The translations under genes and the position numbers were made by a program. Under the pieces are notes generated by a model. That model searched no databases. It worked only from the letters and a program-made list of their open reading frames with translations, and was not told the DNA's origin. A DNA stretch of 64,000 nucleotides from NCBI GenBank assembly GCA_030065985.1, contig JASJCM010000003.1, positions 1-64,000 of the forward strand, given 5' to 3'. This document shows, piece after piece, positions 43,793 through 53,533 of the stretch. The stretch comes from Woeseiaceae bacterium. GTDB taxonomy: Bacteria > Pseudomonadota > Gammaproteobacteria > Steroidobacterales > Woeseiaceae. Each line of letters opens with the position of its first letter. The first letter of the stretch is position 1.

Positions 43793-44140
43793 CTATTCCA
43801 GGTAGCCGCCTTGCTTCGCCTTGGCTATGCAGCTCTCCATGAAGTCAGAATCGGTCATGATGATCGAGACGTAGGACTGGACGACGTTCAGCGCGGCTCT
43901 TGATTTTGAGAGGACGAGTACTTCATCCGCCTCATCATCAAAGTCGATCGCTGCGAGCGTTGCAGGTGATTCAATTTGCAGCGCTGCCTTGATCAGACCC
44001 ATCCAGGTAGGCCCTCCTCCCTGCAGCGCGTTCTTCTCCATGAACTCCAGGGTTTCCGGGCGGTGATCAAAGACGCAGAGAGACAGCCCGAGTCCGGGCA
44101 CATTCGAGATCACATTTCCGACGAGTATTTCTTCTGACAT
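43793..44140 (-). CDS. Hypothetical protein, possibly Imm51-like
   Basis: ORF 43793-44185; preferred start MSEEILVGNV at 44140; GGGPTWMGLIKAAL...DFDDEADEVLVLSKS pattern resembles Imm51 from memory. Confidence 0.5.
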   Translation of the reverse strand: MSEEILVGNVISNVPGLGLSLCVFDHRPETLEFMEKNALQGGGPTWMGLIKAALQIESPATLAAIDFDDEADEVLVLSKSRAALNVVQSYVSIIMTDSDFMESCIAKAKQGGYLE

Positions 44141-44260
44141 GTCGCCCATCCTGGCCGCGGGCGAATCATGATACATGGATTTCATGGCGCCGAGATCGAT
44201 CGGCTACAATGAAGCACATCCAGTAGCGACGGGCGTCCGCTATTGGATGTTCTTCGCCTG

Positions 44261-44347
44261 ATGGATTCTCCGCTGGTTTATGCCCCGGCGATAATTGCGG
44301 CAAGCCACCTGGTCGGATTGCTGATTATCAAAGCAAACGAGGAGTAA
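44261..44347 (+). CDS. Candidate 28-aa hydrophobic microprotein
   Basis: ATG...TAA encoding MDSPLVYAPAIIAASHLVGLLIIKANEE, 13 bp before next CDS; no clear Shine-Dalgarno. Confidence 0.25.
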   Translation: MDSPLVYAPAIIAASHLVGLLIIKANEE

Positions 44348-44360
44348 CGCAGGTCCGCCT

Positions 44361-44822
44361 ATGAGCAACCCGAAATTCGCGAAACTCATTCGCAAGGTCA
44401 ATATCTACCCGCCTTATCTCGGCATGGGTATACGGGTGCGGTCATTCAGCGATGACTTCACGCGTTTCGAGGTCCAGCTCAAGCCGCGCTGGTATACGCG
44501 CAATCTGTTCGGCACACACTTCGGGGGCAGCTTGTACGCGATGGCCGACCCGTTCTTTGTGTTCATCGTTACGATGAACTTCGGAAAAGGCTATGTCGTG
44601 TGGGACAAGTCGGCGGCTATCGACTTCCTGAAACCCGCTAAAGGCACGATTACCGGCGTTTACGAAATCAGCGCAAAGCGGTTGCAGGAGATGAGGGCGG
44701 AGGTCGATGCCCTTGGCAAGAACACTTACCACTTCGAAGCAGACCTCGTGAACGAGTCCGGCGAGGCTGTCGCCCGAGTCAGCAAGGAAGTCTATGTGCG
44801 CGCCAAGGACGCATCGCGCTAG
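44361..44822 (+). CDS. DUF4442/hotdog thioesterase-like protein
   Basis: NLFGTHFGGSLYAMADPFFVFIVTMNFGKGYVVWDKSAAIDFLKPAKG. Confidence 0.82.
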   Translation: MSNPKFAKLIRKVNIYPPYLGMGIRVRSFSDDFTRFEVQLKPRWYTRNLFGTHFGGSLYAMADPFFVFIVTMNFGKGYVVWDKSAAIDFLKPAKGTITGVYEISAKRLQEMRAEVDALGKNTYHFEADLVNESGEAVARVSKEVYVRAKDASR

Positions 44823-44829
44823 CGACTTC

Positions 44830-45477
44830 TTACCGGATCGCCTCGAGTCGCTCCGGTGTTCCGATGTCGGCCCACAGCCCTTTATAGAGCGAGCCTGACA
44901 ACTGACCATTGTCCGCGGCCTCACGAAGCATAGGAGCGAGCGGGAATCGGCCTGGTTCGCAGCCGTCGAAAAACGAAGGCCGATACATCGCGACACCGCT
45001 GAACGTGAGTCGCTGCGTCTCGCCATTGCGGATCAGGCCGTCCTCGATATCGAAGTCGCCACCGTCCCTGTATTCCGGCGACGGCACCATGACCAGATGG
45101 CCAATATGTTCGTCGGCCAGCTCGATTGTCGGCACCGGCATATCCGTGTAGATGTCTGCGTTCACAACGAGGAAAGGGTCTTCACCGAGCATTGGCAGGG
45201 CCTTATGTATGCCACCGCCGGTTTCGAGGATGTTGTTGCCCTCCTGGCTGTAAAGTACGTCGAGTCCATAGCGTTCGCCGGAGCCGACGCGCTGGACAAT
45301 TCTGTCGCCTAGCCAGCCGAGATTAATCACAACCGTGCGGATACCGGCCGCGTGGATGTTTGCAAGATGGCGTTCGAGCAGACTCTCTCCGCGTACCTCG
45401 ACAAGAGACTTGGGAATCTCGTCAGTGAGTGGCCGTAAGCGTTCGCCGCGACCAGCGGCCAGCACCATCGCCCTCAT
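44830..45477 (-). CDS. murU: N-acetylmuramate alpha-1-phosphate uridylyltransferase-like
   Basis: MRAMVLAAGRGERLRPLTDEIPKSLVEV; overlaps amgK. Confidence 0.87.
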   Translation of the reverse strand: MRAMVLAAGRGERLRPLTDEIPKSLVEVRGESLLERHLANIHAAGIRTVVINLGWLGDRIVQRVGSGERYGLDVLYSQEGNNILETGGGIHKALPMLGEDPFLVVNADIYTDMPVPTIELADEHIGHLVMVPSPEYRDGGDFDIEDGLIRNGETQRLTFSGVAMYRPSFFDGCEPGRFPLAPMLREAADNGQLSGSLYKGLWADIGTPERLEAIR

Positions 45478-46556
45478 TGGTTGGATTCCAGGCCTGGCAG
45501 GACCTGGTCTTCGATCAGGTCGATGAGAAAAGCGAGCTCCTCGTAGCGCGGCGCGACGTCGACAATGTACGAGAGCGTCCGCGGTATGTCCTTGAGGTAA
45601 CCATCCTTGCCGTCGCGATGGTTCAACCGACAGAAGATTCCGGCGGCTTTGATCTGACGTTGCACGCCCATCAGCTCGAAATAGCGCCGGAACAGAGACT
45701 CGGGAACCTGTTCTCGCAACGACGAATCGCAGCCATTGTAAAAGTCGAGCGCCCATTGCCAGATACGGTCTTCTGGCCACTTCACGTAGCAGTCCTTGAG
45801 CAATGAGACGAGGTCATAGGTCAAGGGTCCCTCAACGGCGTCCTGGAAATCGAGAATGCCGGGATTGTCTTCGGCCATGACCATCAGGTTGCGCGAATGG
45901 TAGTCGCGGTGCACGAATACCTGCGGCTGGTCGAGCGCGTTGGCAACAAGCAGGTCACACAGCGACTGCCAGCTGCGTTCCTCGACATCATCGAAGTCGA
46001 TACCGAGATGCGTACCGCACAACCAGTCGTGAAACAGTGAGAGCTCGAAACGCAGCAACTCTTCATCGTAGGGCGGTAGCTGTGACTGAAAGGCTGCTCC
46101 GTTCTGCTGCATCACGAGCAGCGCTTCAATCGCATCGCGATACAGGAACTCCGCCTGTGACTTATCCTGGAGTAGCTCCTGGAGATACTGGCGCGTGCCG
46201 AGGTCGGTGAGCAGCAGGAAGCCTTGCTCCATATTCGCCTCTACGATACGCGGAGCATTGAGCTGCATCGCTTCGAGATAGCCGGCAACGCGCACGAACG
46301 GCACGGAGTCTTCCTTGTCCGGCGGCGCATCCATAACGATGAAACTCTCGCCCGCACCCTGGAGTCGAAAATACCGACGGAAGCTCGCGTCGATAGACGC
46401 AGGCACCGGTTCACTACCGGCCACGTTGTCGATCTGCAGTGTCCATTCACGCAGTGCGTCCAGGCGGACGTCGGACGAGGTCGTTGAACTTGCTATCGTG
46501 GCTCTCCGTAACGCGTTGAAGCAACTAGGAAACCAAGGGAAGGTATCAAATCCCAA
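45474..46556 (-). CDS. amgK: Cell-wall amino-sugar kinase AmgK-like (aminoglycoside phosphotransferase fold); exact start uncertain
   Basis: FVHRDYHSRNLMV...GILDFQDAVEGPLTYDLVSLLKD. Confidence 0.87.
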   Translation of the reverse strand: MGFDTFPWFPSCFNALRRATIASSTTSSDVRLDALREWTLQIDNVAGSEPVPASIDASFRRYFRLQGAGESFIVMDAPPDKEDSVPFVRVAGYLEAMQLNAPRIVEANMEQGFLLLTDLGTRQYLQELLQDKSQAEFLYRDAIEALLVMQQNGAAFQSQLPPYDEELLRFELSLFHDWLCGTHLGIDFDDVEERSWQSLCDLLVANALDQPQVFVHRDYHSRNLMVMAEDNPGILDFQDAVEGPLTYDLVSLLKDCYVKWPEDRIWQWALDFYNGCDSSLREQVPESLFRRYFELMGVQRQIKAAGIFCRLNHRDGKDGYLKDIPRTLSYIVDVAPRYEELAFLIDLIEDQVLPGLESNQ

Positions 46557-46611
46557 AGGCTGATAACATCCCGACTAATCAAGCCAGTCGAACTCTGACC
46601 CGACCATCGTT

Positions 46612-48810
46612 TTGTCCGCGAAACCCCTAATTCTCGCTTGCTCCCTGTTGGCCTTCGCTCAGGCACAAGCGGACGATCCCCTCAGCTGCGGTACGTCGCT
46701 CGGCGAGCGACTTGCCGAAGACTTCCGACTGGGCGACGGCGCGCTCGACAATCCGGACACGGTTGTGCTCGAGGCCGGCTCTGTTGAGGCGCAGCTGGGC
46801 GATGATCCGACCGCCCGTATGAGCGGTGGCGTCCTGTTGCGAAAGGATGACAAGCTCGCGGGCGCCGACTCGGCCTACTACGACCCTGACCAGCGGGCGC
46901 TGTTTCTCGAAGGCGGCGTGCGTTACGAGGATCCCGGCACGCAGATTCGCAGTCGCTCCGCGGAGTTTGGCTACGACATGGGGCGCATTCGCTTCGAAGG
47001 TGCGGACTTCTCCCTGGGCAGCAGCAACTCCCGCGGTGCAGCCGATTCACTCGAGATAAACGAAGCCGGAACGCTGACACTCACGGGCGTCGAGTACACG
47101 ACCTGCCCGCCAGGTTCGGAAGACTGGCTGCTGCAAGGCAAGTCGATCGAACTCGACACGCGCGAGGGCATCGGCACGGCGAAGGGGATGCGGCTGCGTT
47201 TCTTCGATGTGCCCATCCTCTACCTGCCCTACATCTCGTTCCCGATTGGCGATGCGCGCAAGTCGGGCGTTCTGACGCCCGAGATCGGCAGCTCCGGACG
47301 CAGCGGCAATGAAATACGGGTGCCGTACTACTGGAACATCGCGCCCAACTACGACGCGACAATAACCCCGCGCCTGTTGACGAGTCGCGGCCTGCAACTC
47401 GAAACGCAGTTCCGCTACCTGACGCTTCGCAACGAAGGCACGATCACCGCCGATTACCTGCCCGACGATGACGAGGTCAATCGCACAAGGCACCAGATGC
47501 GCCTGACCCATCGAACGCTGTTCGATAACGGCTGGCGCAGTCGCATCAACTTCCGTGAAGTCTCGGACAGCCAGTACTTCGAGGATCTCGGCGGCAGCCT
47601 GAGCATTTCGAGTATCACGCACCTCGATCGTCACGTGAGCTTCGACTATTTCTCCGATCGCGTGTCGATGTTCGCCCAGGTGCAGGACTACCAGACCATC
47701 GACGACACGATCGCACCGAGCGACGAACCGTACCGCCGGCTCCCACAGGTGCTGGTAAATGCAAACCTGCCGCTCGGCCCGATGCGCTTCGGCGTCGACA
47801 CCGAGCTCGTGAATTTCGATCGCGATACAGGTGCAACGGGTTGGCGATTCAATGCGGCACCGTCCGTGGAGCTGGCGCTCGGGCGTCCGGGATTGTTCTT
47901 CAAGCCGGCCGTATCCGTCGACTACACGACCTACGAACTCAGCGACACGTTGCCCGGAGAGGACACGACGCCGGAGCGCACCGTGCCAATTTCGAGTGTC
48001 GACACTGGCCTCATACTCGAACGCACAATGGCGAATGCGGGACGCATTCAGACGCTCGAACCGCGCCTGCTGTATGTACACATCCCGTTCCGTGACCAGA
48101 ACAACTTCCCGGTCTTCGACACGATCACGCCGGACATCAACCTCGTGCAGCTGTATCGCAAGAACCGTTTTCTCGGTATCGATCGGATCGGCGATACGGA
48201 TCAGCTCAGCGTTGGCGTAACGTCGCGCGTGCTCGATGTCGGCACAGGTCGCGAACTCTTGTCGGCAACGGTGGGTCAGACGCGTTACTTCAGCGATCGT
48301 ATCGTGACACTGCCGGGAACCTCAGCCGCTACGTTCGAAACCTCGGACTACATCGCCCAGGTGCGCGTGCTGCTGCTTGAAAACGTCAACTTTGACTTCG
48401 GCCACCAGTGGGGCACGGGCGAGAACGGCACGACCAAGTCCGAGGCGCGCCTGCAGTACAGCCCGTCGCAGAACAAGATTCTGAACCTCGCCTATCGCTT
48501 CCGGCGCGACTCGCTCGAACAGGGCGATCTGTCTTGGTCCTGGCCTGTCGCAAAGCAGTGGAACTTCGTTGGCCGTTACAACTTCTCTTTCCGCGATCAG
48601 GAAGTCCTTGAACAGTTTTTCGGCCTTGAATACGAGAGCTGTTGTTGGGGTTTGCGTCTCGTATCGCGCCGTCATATCTCGACACGTGACGGAACTCGCG
48701 ATTCGTCCTTCGGTCTGCAATTGGTATTGAAGGGAATGACGAGCGTCGGCACGGCTGCCGACAAACTGCTCGAACGTGGTATTCTTGGCTATTCTGCAGA
48801 TCTTCGGTAG
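46612..48810 (+). CDS. lptD: LPS-assembly protein LptD, TTG start
   Basis: OstA-like N-terminus; SFPIGDARKSGVLTPEIGSSGRSG; ESCCWGLRLVSRR C-terminal Cys pair. Confidence 0.95.
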   Translation: MSAKPLILACSLLAFAQAQADDPLSCGTSLGERLAEDFRLGDGALDNPDTVVLEAGSVEAQLGDDPTARMSGGVLLRKDDKLAGADSAYYDPDQRALFLEGGVRYEDPGTQIRSRSAEFGYDMGRIRFEGADFSLGSSNSRGAADSLEINEAGTLTLTGVEYTTCPPGSEDWLLQGKSIELDTREGIGTAKGMRLRFFDVPILYLPYISFPIGDARKSGVLTPEIGSSGRSGNEIRVPYYWNIAPNYDATITPRLLTSRGLQLETQFRYLTLRNEGTITADYLPDDDEVNRTRHQMRLTHRTLFDNGWRSRINFREVSDSQYFEDLGGSLSISSITHLDRHVSFDYFSDRVSMFAQVQDYQTIDDTIAPSDEPYRRLPQVLVNANLPLGPMRFGVDTELVNFDRDTGATGWRFNAAPSVELALGRPGLFFKPAVSVDYTTYELSDTLPGEDTTPERTVPISSVDTGLILERTMANAGRIQTLEPRLLYVHIPFRDQNNFPVFDTITPDINLVQLYRKNRFLGIDRIGDTDQLSVGVTSRVLDVGTGRELLSATVGQTRYFSDRIVTLPGTSAATFETSDYIAQVRVLLLENVNFDFGHQWGTGENGTTKSEARLQYSPSQNKILNLAYRFRRDSLEQGDLSWSWPVAKQWNFVGRYNFSFRDQEVLEQFFGLEYESCCWGLRLVSRRHISTRDGTRDSSFGLQLVLKGMTSVGTAADKLLERGILGYSADLR

Positions 48811-48816
48811 TAAAAA

Positions 48817-50115
48817 TTGTTTAATATCAAGAACATATGCGCGGTTGCCGCATTAGCGACCGCGCCTGTCGCCGTCGCTGACGAGCTCTCCGAGACGGGT
48901 GAATTCCTCGATGGCGTGGCGGCTATCGTCAACGAAGGGGTGGTGCTCAAGAGCCAGCTCTACCTGCAGATCGACACGGTCGCAAAGAACGCCGAGCAGC
49001 AAGGCATTCCACTGCCGCCGATGGACGTCCTCGAGGAGCAGCTCCTCGAGCGCCTGATCCTCACGGAAATCCAGCTGCAGCGCGCCGCCCGCATCGGTCT
49101 GAACGTCTCGGACCAGAACCTGAACTCGGCGATTGCAAACATCGCCGCGCAGAACCAGGTGGCCTTTGAAGACATGCCTCGTCTGCTCGCGCAGGACGGC
49201 GTTGACTACGCGCAGTTTCGCCAGCAGCTCCGTGAGGAAATCACGGTCGACCAGCTGCGCCGCATCGAAGTGGGCCAGAGCATTAATGTCACGGAACGCG
49301 AGATCGAACAATGCGTTGCCGATCTCGAAGGTAACGTTGTTGCTAACTCCGAGTACCAGCTATCGCACATCCTGCTGACATTCAATGAAGCCGCAAGCTC
49401 GGATGAGATTCGCGAAGTCGAAGAGATGGCCAACGAAATCTACCAGCAGATTCAGGACGGTGCTGACTTTCGCGAGCTCGCGGTGCGGCATTCGAAAGGA
49501 CCGACCGCATTGCAGGGCGGTTCACTCGGCTGGATGCAGGGTCAGCAGGTACCGACGGTATTCACCGATGTGCTGCAGGACATGGGTCGCGGCGAGGTCT
49601 CTGAGCCGATTCGCGCCGCGAGCAGTTTCCACCTTGTGCGTGTCGACGACCTGCGCAGCGCTGTGGAGCGAAGCGAGATCAACCAGGCCAACGTTCGCCA
49701 TATCCTGATCATGCCCAACGAGATCATTGACGACGCAACAGCAAGGCAGCGCCTCGAGGAAGCTCTCGGCAAGATCCGTGAGGGTGAGGACTTCGGCGAG
49801 CAGGCCAAGCTGCTGTCGGACGATCCGGGTTCCGCGAATCTCGGCGGTGAGCTCGGCTGGGCGGGACCGAACACGTACGCACCGGAGTTTGAAGCCACGA
49901 TTGCCGCCAGCGAGATCGGCGTTATATCGGAGCCGTTCCGCACTCAATTCGGCTGGCACATTCTCGAAGTTATCGATCGCCGCGTTTACGACAACACCGA
50001 GGAAATGAAAGAGCGCAACTGCGACCTTCGCATCCGCAATGGCAAGATGGAGGAAGAGTCGCAGCTCTGGATTCAGCGGCTGCGTGACGAGGCGTTCGTA
50101 GAGCCCAAAATCTAG
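48817..50115 (+). CDS. surA: Periplasmic chaperone/PPIase SurA
   Basis: LDGVAAIVNEGVVLKSQL; two parvulin domains. Confidence 0.95.
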   Translation: MFNIKNICAVAALATAPVAVADELSETGEFLDGVAAIVNEGVVLKSQLYLQIDTVAKNAEQQGIPLPPMDVLEEQLLERLILTEIQLQRAARIGLNVSDQNLNSAIANIAAQNQVAFEDMPRLLAQDGVDYAQFRQQLREEITVDQLRRIEVGQSINVTEREIEQCVADLEGNVVANSEYQLSHILLTFNEAASSDEIREVEEMANEIYQQIQDGADFRELAVRHSKGPTALQGGSLGWMQGQQVPTVFTDVLQDMGRGEVSEPIRAASSFHLVRVDDLRSAVERSEINQANVRHILIMPNEIIDDATARQRLEEALGKIREGEDFGEQAKLLSDDPGSANLGGELGWAGPNTYAPEFEATIAASEIGVISEPFRTQFGWHILEVIDRRVYDNTEEMKERNCDLRIRNGKMEEESQLWIQRLRDEAFVEPKI

Positions 50116-50117
50116 GC

Positions 50118-51020
50118 GTGACCGCGGCCAAGCCACTCGTCATCACAGCCGGCGACCCGGCGGGCGTCGGTCCTGAGCTATGCAATGCGCTCGCGGACAG
50201 CCGTTTTGTCGATGAGATCGTCGTCGTTGGCGACAACCGCCAGTTCGATAATCGCTTGCGCGTCATCGACACGCCATTCCCGACACCGGTAACGCCCGGC
50301 AAGCCCGACTCCGCCAATGCGGCGACTCTGCTCAAAGGCCTCAAGATTGCCGTGCGTGGCTGTCTCGACGGCGAATTCGGCGCCATGGTGACAGCTCCTC
50401 TCGCCAAGAGCGTGATCGCCGATAGCGGTGTGCCGTTCACGGGCCACACCGAATTCCTTGCGGAACTCTGCGGTGCGCCTCTGCCGGTAATGATGCTCGT
50501 TGCCGGCGATCTTCGTGTGGCCCTTGCCAGTACACATCTTCCGCTGCGCGATGTGGCGGACTACCTGACCGAAGACGGTATCGAAAAGGTCTTACGAATT
50601 CTCGAGTCCGACCTGCGCCTGAAATTTGGTATCGACGTGCCCGAAATTGTCGTTTGCGGGCTCAATCCACATGCCGGCGAAAGCGGACACCTTGGCGATG
50701 AAGAAGAGCGTTTCATCGCGCCTCTGATTGAGCGTCTCCGCGGCGAAGGCCTGAATTTGCGCGGCCCGCTGCCGGCCGACACCGCCTTCACACCATCTGC
50801 GGGTCACAAGGATGCCGTATTGGCGATGTACCACGATCAGGGCCTGCCTGTTCTGAAGTACGCAGGCTTCGGCCATGCGGTCAACGTCACGCTTGGACTG
50901 CCGATCATCCGCACCTCCGTCGATCATGGCACCGCCTTCGATATCGCAGGCCAGGGCAAGGCAGACGCGGGCAGCCTGCTCGCCGCCGTGACGCTTGCGG
51001 CGGACCTGGCAAATCGTTGA
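50118..51020 (+). CDS. pdxA: 4-hydroxythreonine-4-phosphate dehydrogenase
   Basis: ITAGDPAGVGPEL...GLNPHAGESGHLG...MYHDQGLPVLK. Confidence 0.96.
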   Translation: MTAAKPLVITAGDPAGVGPELCNALADSRFVDEIVVVGDNRQFDNRLRVIDTPFPTPVTPGKPDSANAATLLKGLKIAVRGCLDGEFGAMVTAPLAKSVIADSGVPFTGHTEFLAELCGAPLPVMMLVAGDLRVALASTHLPLRDVADYLTEDGIEKVLRILESDLRLKFGIDVPEIVVCGLNPHAGESGHLGDEEERFIAPLIERLRGEGLNLRGPLPADTAFTPSAGHKDAVLAMYHDQGLPVLKYAGFGHAVNVTLGLPIIRTSVDHGTAFDIAGQGKADAGSLLAAVTLAADLANR

Positions 51021-51802
51021 TGGGCAAGCACCGCGCACGTAAGCGCTTCGGCCAACATTTCCTCACGGACTGGGGCGTCATCGATTCGATCATCCGCGCC
51101 ATCAGTCCGTCCGAAGACGACGTGATCGTTGAAATCGGTCCCGGGCAAGGTGCCATCACAGAGCCGCTCGCGGAGCGCGCCGGTCACTTGCACGTGATCG
51201 AGCTGGACCGAGATCTCGTTGCGCAGCTGCGACAGCAGTACCGCGATCACGACAATGTCACGGTGCATGAAGCCGATGCGCTGCAAATTGACTTCTCGTC
51301 CATCGGCAACGACCTGCGAGTCGTAGGCAATCTGCCCTACAACATCTCGACGCCGCTGTTATTTCACTTGCTGAAGTTCCGCGACGAGATCATCGACATG
51401 CATTTCATGCTGCAGAGAGAAGTCGTCGAGCGCATGGCCGCGGTCCCCGGGACCAAGGCTTACGGCAGACTCGGCATCATGCTCGGTTGTCACATGAGTA
51501 TCGAATCGCTTTTCGATGTGGAGCCCGACGCGTTTTCGCCGCCACCTGCAGTAATGTCGGCTGTTGTGCGGCTCGATCCACTGCCGCCCGGCACCTTTGA
51601 GATCAACGACGAACAGCGACTGTCAACGCTGGTTGCGACGGCGTTTATGCAGCGGCGCAAGACACTGCGGAACTCTCTGCGCAACGAAGCAAGCGGGCAC
51701 GACTTTGAAGCTGTGGGTATCGACCCGGGGCAACGCCCGGAGCAAATTGCGATCGCTGACTACGTTCGCCTTAGCAATCACCTTGCCGGCAAATCAGGCT
51801 AG
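51020..51802 (+). CDS. rsmA: 16S rRNA dimethyladenosine transferase
   Basis: KRFGQHFLTDWGVIDSI...EIGPGQGAITEPLAE...VGNLPYNISTPLLF. Confidence 0.96.
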   Translation: MGKHRARKRFGQHFLTDWGVIDSIIRAISPSEDDVIVEIGPGQGAITEPLAERAGHLHVIELDRDLVAQLRQQYRDHDNVTVHEADALQIDFSSIGNDLRVVGNLPYNISTPLLFHLLKFRDEIIDMHFMLQREVVERMAAVPGTKAYGRLGIMLGCHMSIESLFDVEPDAFSPPPAVMSAVVRLDPLPPGTFEINDEQRLSTLVATAFMQRRKTLRNSLRNEASGHDFEAVGIDPGQRPEQIAIADYVRLSNHLAGKSG

Positions 51803-51811
51803 AATGCCGCC

Positions 51812-52192
51812 ATGGATGACAAGCACTGCGACATTCGCATCAAGGTAGCGACGAGTTACATGGACGACCAGTCCCAACCGGACGCAGACCGCTATGTGTT
51901 CGCCTACACAATCACTATCTCCAACGATGGTGATGAGCCTGCCACGCTGCGCAGCCGTCACTGGATTATCACGGACGCGAACGGCAAGGTGCAGGAAGTG
52001 AGTGGCGATGGTGTCGTCGGCGAACAGCCGCATCTGAATCCGGGCGAAGATTTTCGTTACTCGAGCGGCGCCGTACTTGAAACGCCGGTCGGTGCCATGC
52101 AGGGCATGTACCGAATGGAAACGGACTCGGGCGATCATTTTGACGCGCCGATCGCACCGTTCACACTCGCAGTGCCCGGATTGCTTCATTAG
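51812..52192 (+). CDS. apaG: ApaG protein
   Basis: FAYTITISNDGDEPATLRSRHWIITDANG...VGEQPHLNPGEDFRYSSG. Confidence 0.95.
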   Translation: MDDKHCDIRIKVATSYMDDQSQPDADRYVFAYTITISNDGDEPATLRSRHWIITDANGKVQEVSGDGVVGEQPHLNPGEDFRYSSGAVLETPVGAMQGMYRMETDSGDHFDAPIAPFTLAVPGLLH

Positions 52193-52204
52193 GAGAACCT
52201 GCAC

Positions 52205-53026
52205 GTGGGTGTCTACGCTATCGGCGATCTGCAGGGCTGCTACGATCCGTTCCGACGCTTGCTCGACGAACTGGATTTCGACCCCGCCGCAGACACGCTG
52301 TGGCTTACCGGTGATCTCGTTAATCGCGGTCCCAAGTCGCTGAAAACCCTGCGCTTTGTGAAGAGCCTCGGTGATTCCGTGATTACCGTGCTCGGCAATC
52401 ACGACCTGCACCTGCTGGCGCTGCACGCAGGCATGGTGCGACGCGGCAAACGCTTCAGTTCGCTGAATTCGTTGCTCAAGGCCGACGATGTTGACGAGTT
52501 GTGTGACTGGCTTCGCCACCAGCCGCTGGCGCACTACGACAAGAAGCTCAAGACCATGCTCGTCCACGCGGGTACTTATCCGGACTGGAACACAAAGAAA
52601 ACGCTAAGACGCGCGGCGGAGGTCGAAGCCGCGCTGCAGGGCGACGACTATCACAATGTGCTCGGCAAGATGTACGGCAACACGCCGACGAAGTGGTCCG
52701 GAAACCTGACCGGGTACAAGCGCCTGCGTTTCATTATCAACTGCCTTACGCGCATGCGTGTCCTGACGCGCGGTGGCCGACTGGACCTCAATTTCAGCGG
52801 CTCACCGTTTCGGGCGCGCCGCGGCCTGCGGCCGTGGTTCGAAGCCGAGGAGCGTGCATGGGCCGGTACGCGAATCGTCTTCGGGCACTGGTCAGCCCTT
52901 GGCCTGATCGTGTTGCCCGAGTACATTTCGATCGACACAGGCTGTATCTGGGGGCGACAGCTGACCGCCGTTCGCCTCGACAAACGTCGCCCCCGCGTCG
53001 TTCAGGTGCACGGACAGTACTGGTAG
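52205..53026 (+). CDS. apaH: Symmetrical bis(5'-nucleosyl)-tetraphosphatase, GTG start
   Basis: MGVYAIGDLQGCYDPFRRLLDEL...LGNHDLHLLAL. Confidence 0.96.
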   Translation: MGVYAIGDLQGCYDPFRRLLDELDFDPAADTLWLTGDLVNRGPKSLKTLRFVKSLGDSVITVLGNHDLHLLALHAGMVRRGKRFSSLNSLLKADDVDELCDWLRHQPLAHYDKKLKTMLVHAGTYPDWNTKKTLRRAAEVEAALQGDDYHNVLGKMYGNTPTKWSGNLTGYKRLRFIINCLTRMRVLTRGGRLDLNFSGSPFRARRGLRPWFEAEERAWAGTRIVFGHWSALGLIVLPEYISIDTGCIWGRQLTAVRLDKRRPRVVQVHGQYW

Positions 53027-53029
53027 TAC

Positions 53030-53524
53030 TCAGGCCGAATTGCTGACTCGTTCAAAACGCTGAAACGAGAATGCATGCTCATTGCGTTCGTCCGCGTCAT
53101 GGTGTTCCTCATCCGCGAGCCGCCACTCCGAGTCGCTGATTGAAGGGAAGTACGCATCGCCTTCAACGTCGGCGTGCACGCGCGTCACGTATAGCCGGTC
53201 AGCGGCTGGCAGAAACAACGCATAGACCTCGCTGCCACCGATGACCATGACCTCAGCAGCATCGCCTGCCGCGCTCAGCGCCTCGTCGACGGATCCGGCG
53301 ACGTCGCAGCCCTCGGCGGTGAAGCCCTGTTGCCGCGTAATGACGATGTTTTGCCGGCCCGGCAACGGCCGACCGATCGAATCCCAGGTTTTGCGGCCCA
53401 TGATGATGGGCTTGCCGATCGTGACTTCCTTGAAGCGCCGAAGATCGTCAGAGAGACGCCACGGCAGTTCACCCTGCAAGCCAATGACGTGGTTCGTCGA
53501 CGCGGCGACGATGAGACTGATCAT
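53030..53524 (-). CDS. folA: Dihydrofolate reductase
   Basis: ISLIVAASTNHVIGLQGELPWRLSDDLRRFKEVT...MGRKTWDSIGRPLPGR. Confidence 0.96.
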   Translation of the reverse strand: MISLIVAASTNHVIGLQGELPWRLSDDLRRFKEVTIGKPIIMGRKTWDSIGRPLPGRQNIVITRQQGFTAEGCDVAGSVDEALSAAGDAAEVMVIGGSEVYALFLPAADRLYVTRVHADVEGDAYFPSISDSEWRLADEEHHDADERNEHAFSFQRFERVSNSA

Positions 53525-53533
53525 GCGACGGAC

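Noticed and set aside
47047-48081. 344-aa minus-strand ORF
   Set aside because: Antisense to lptD.
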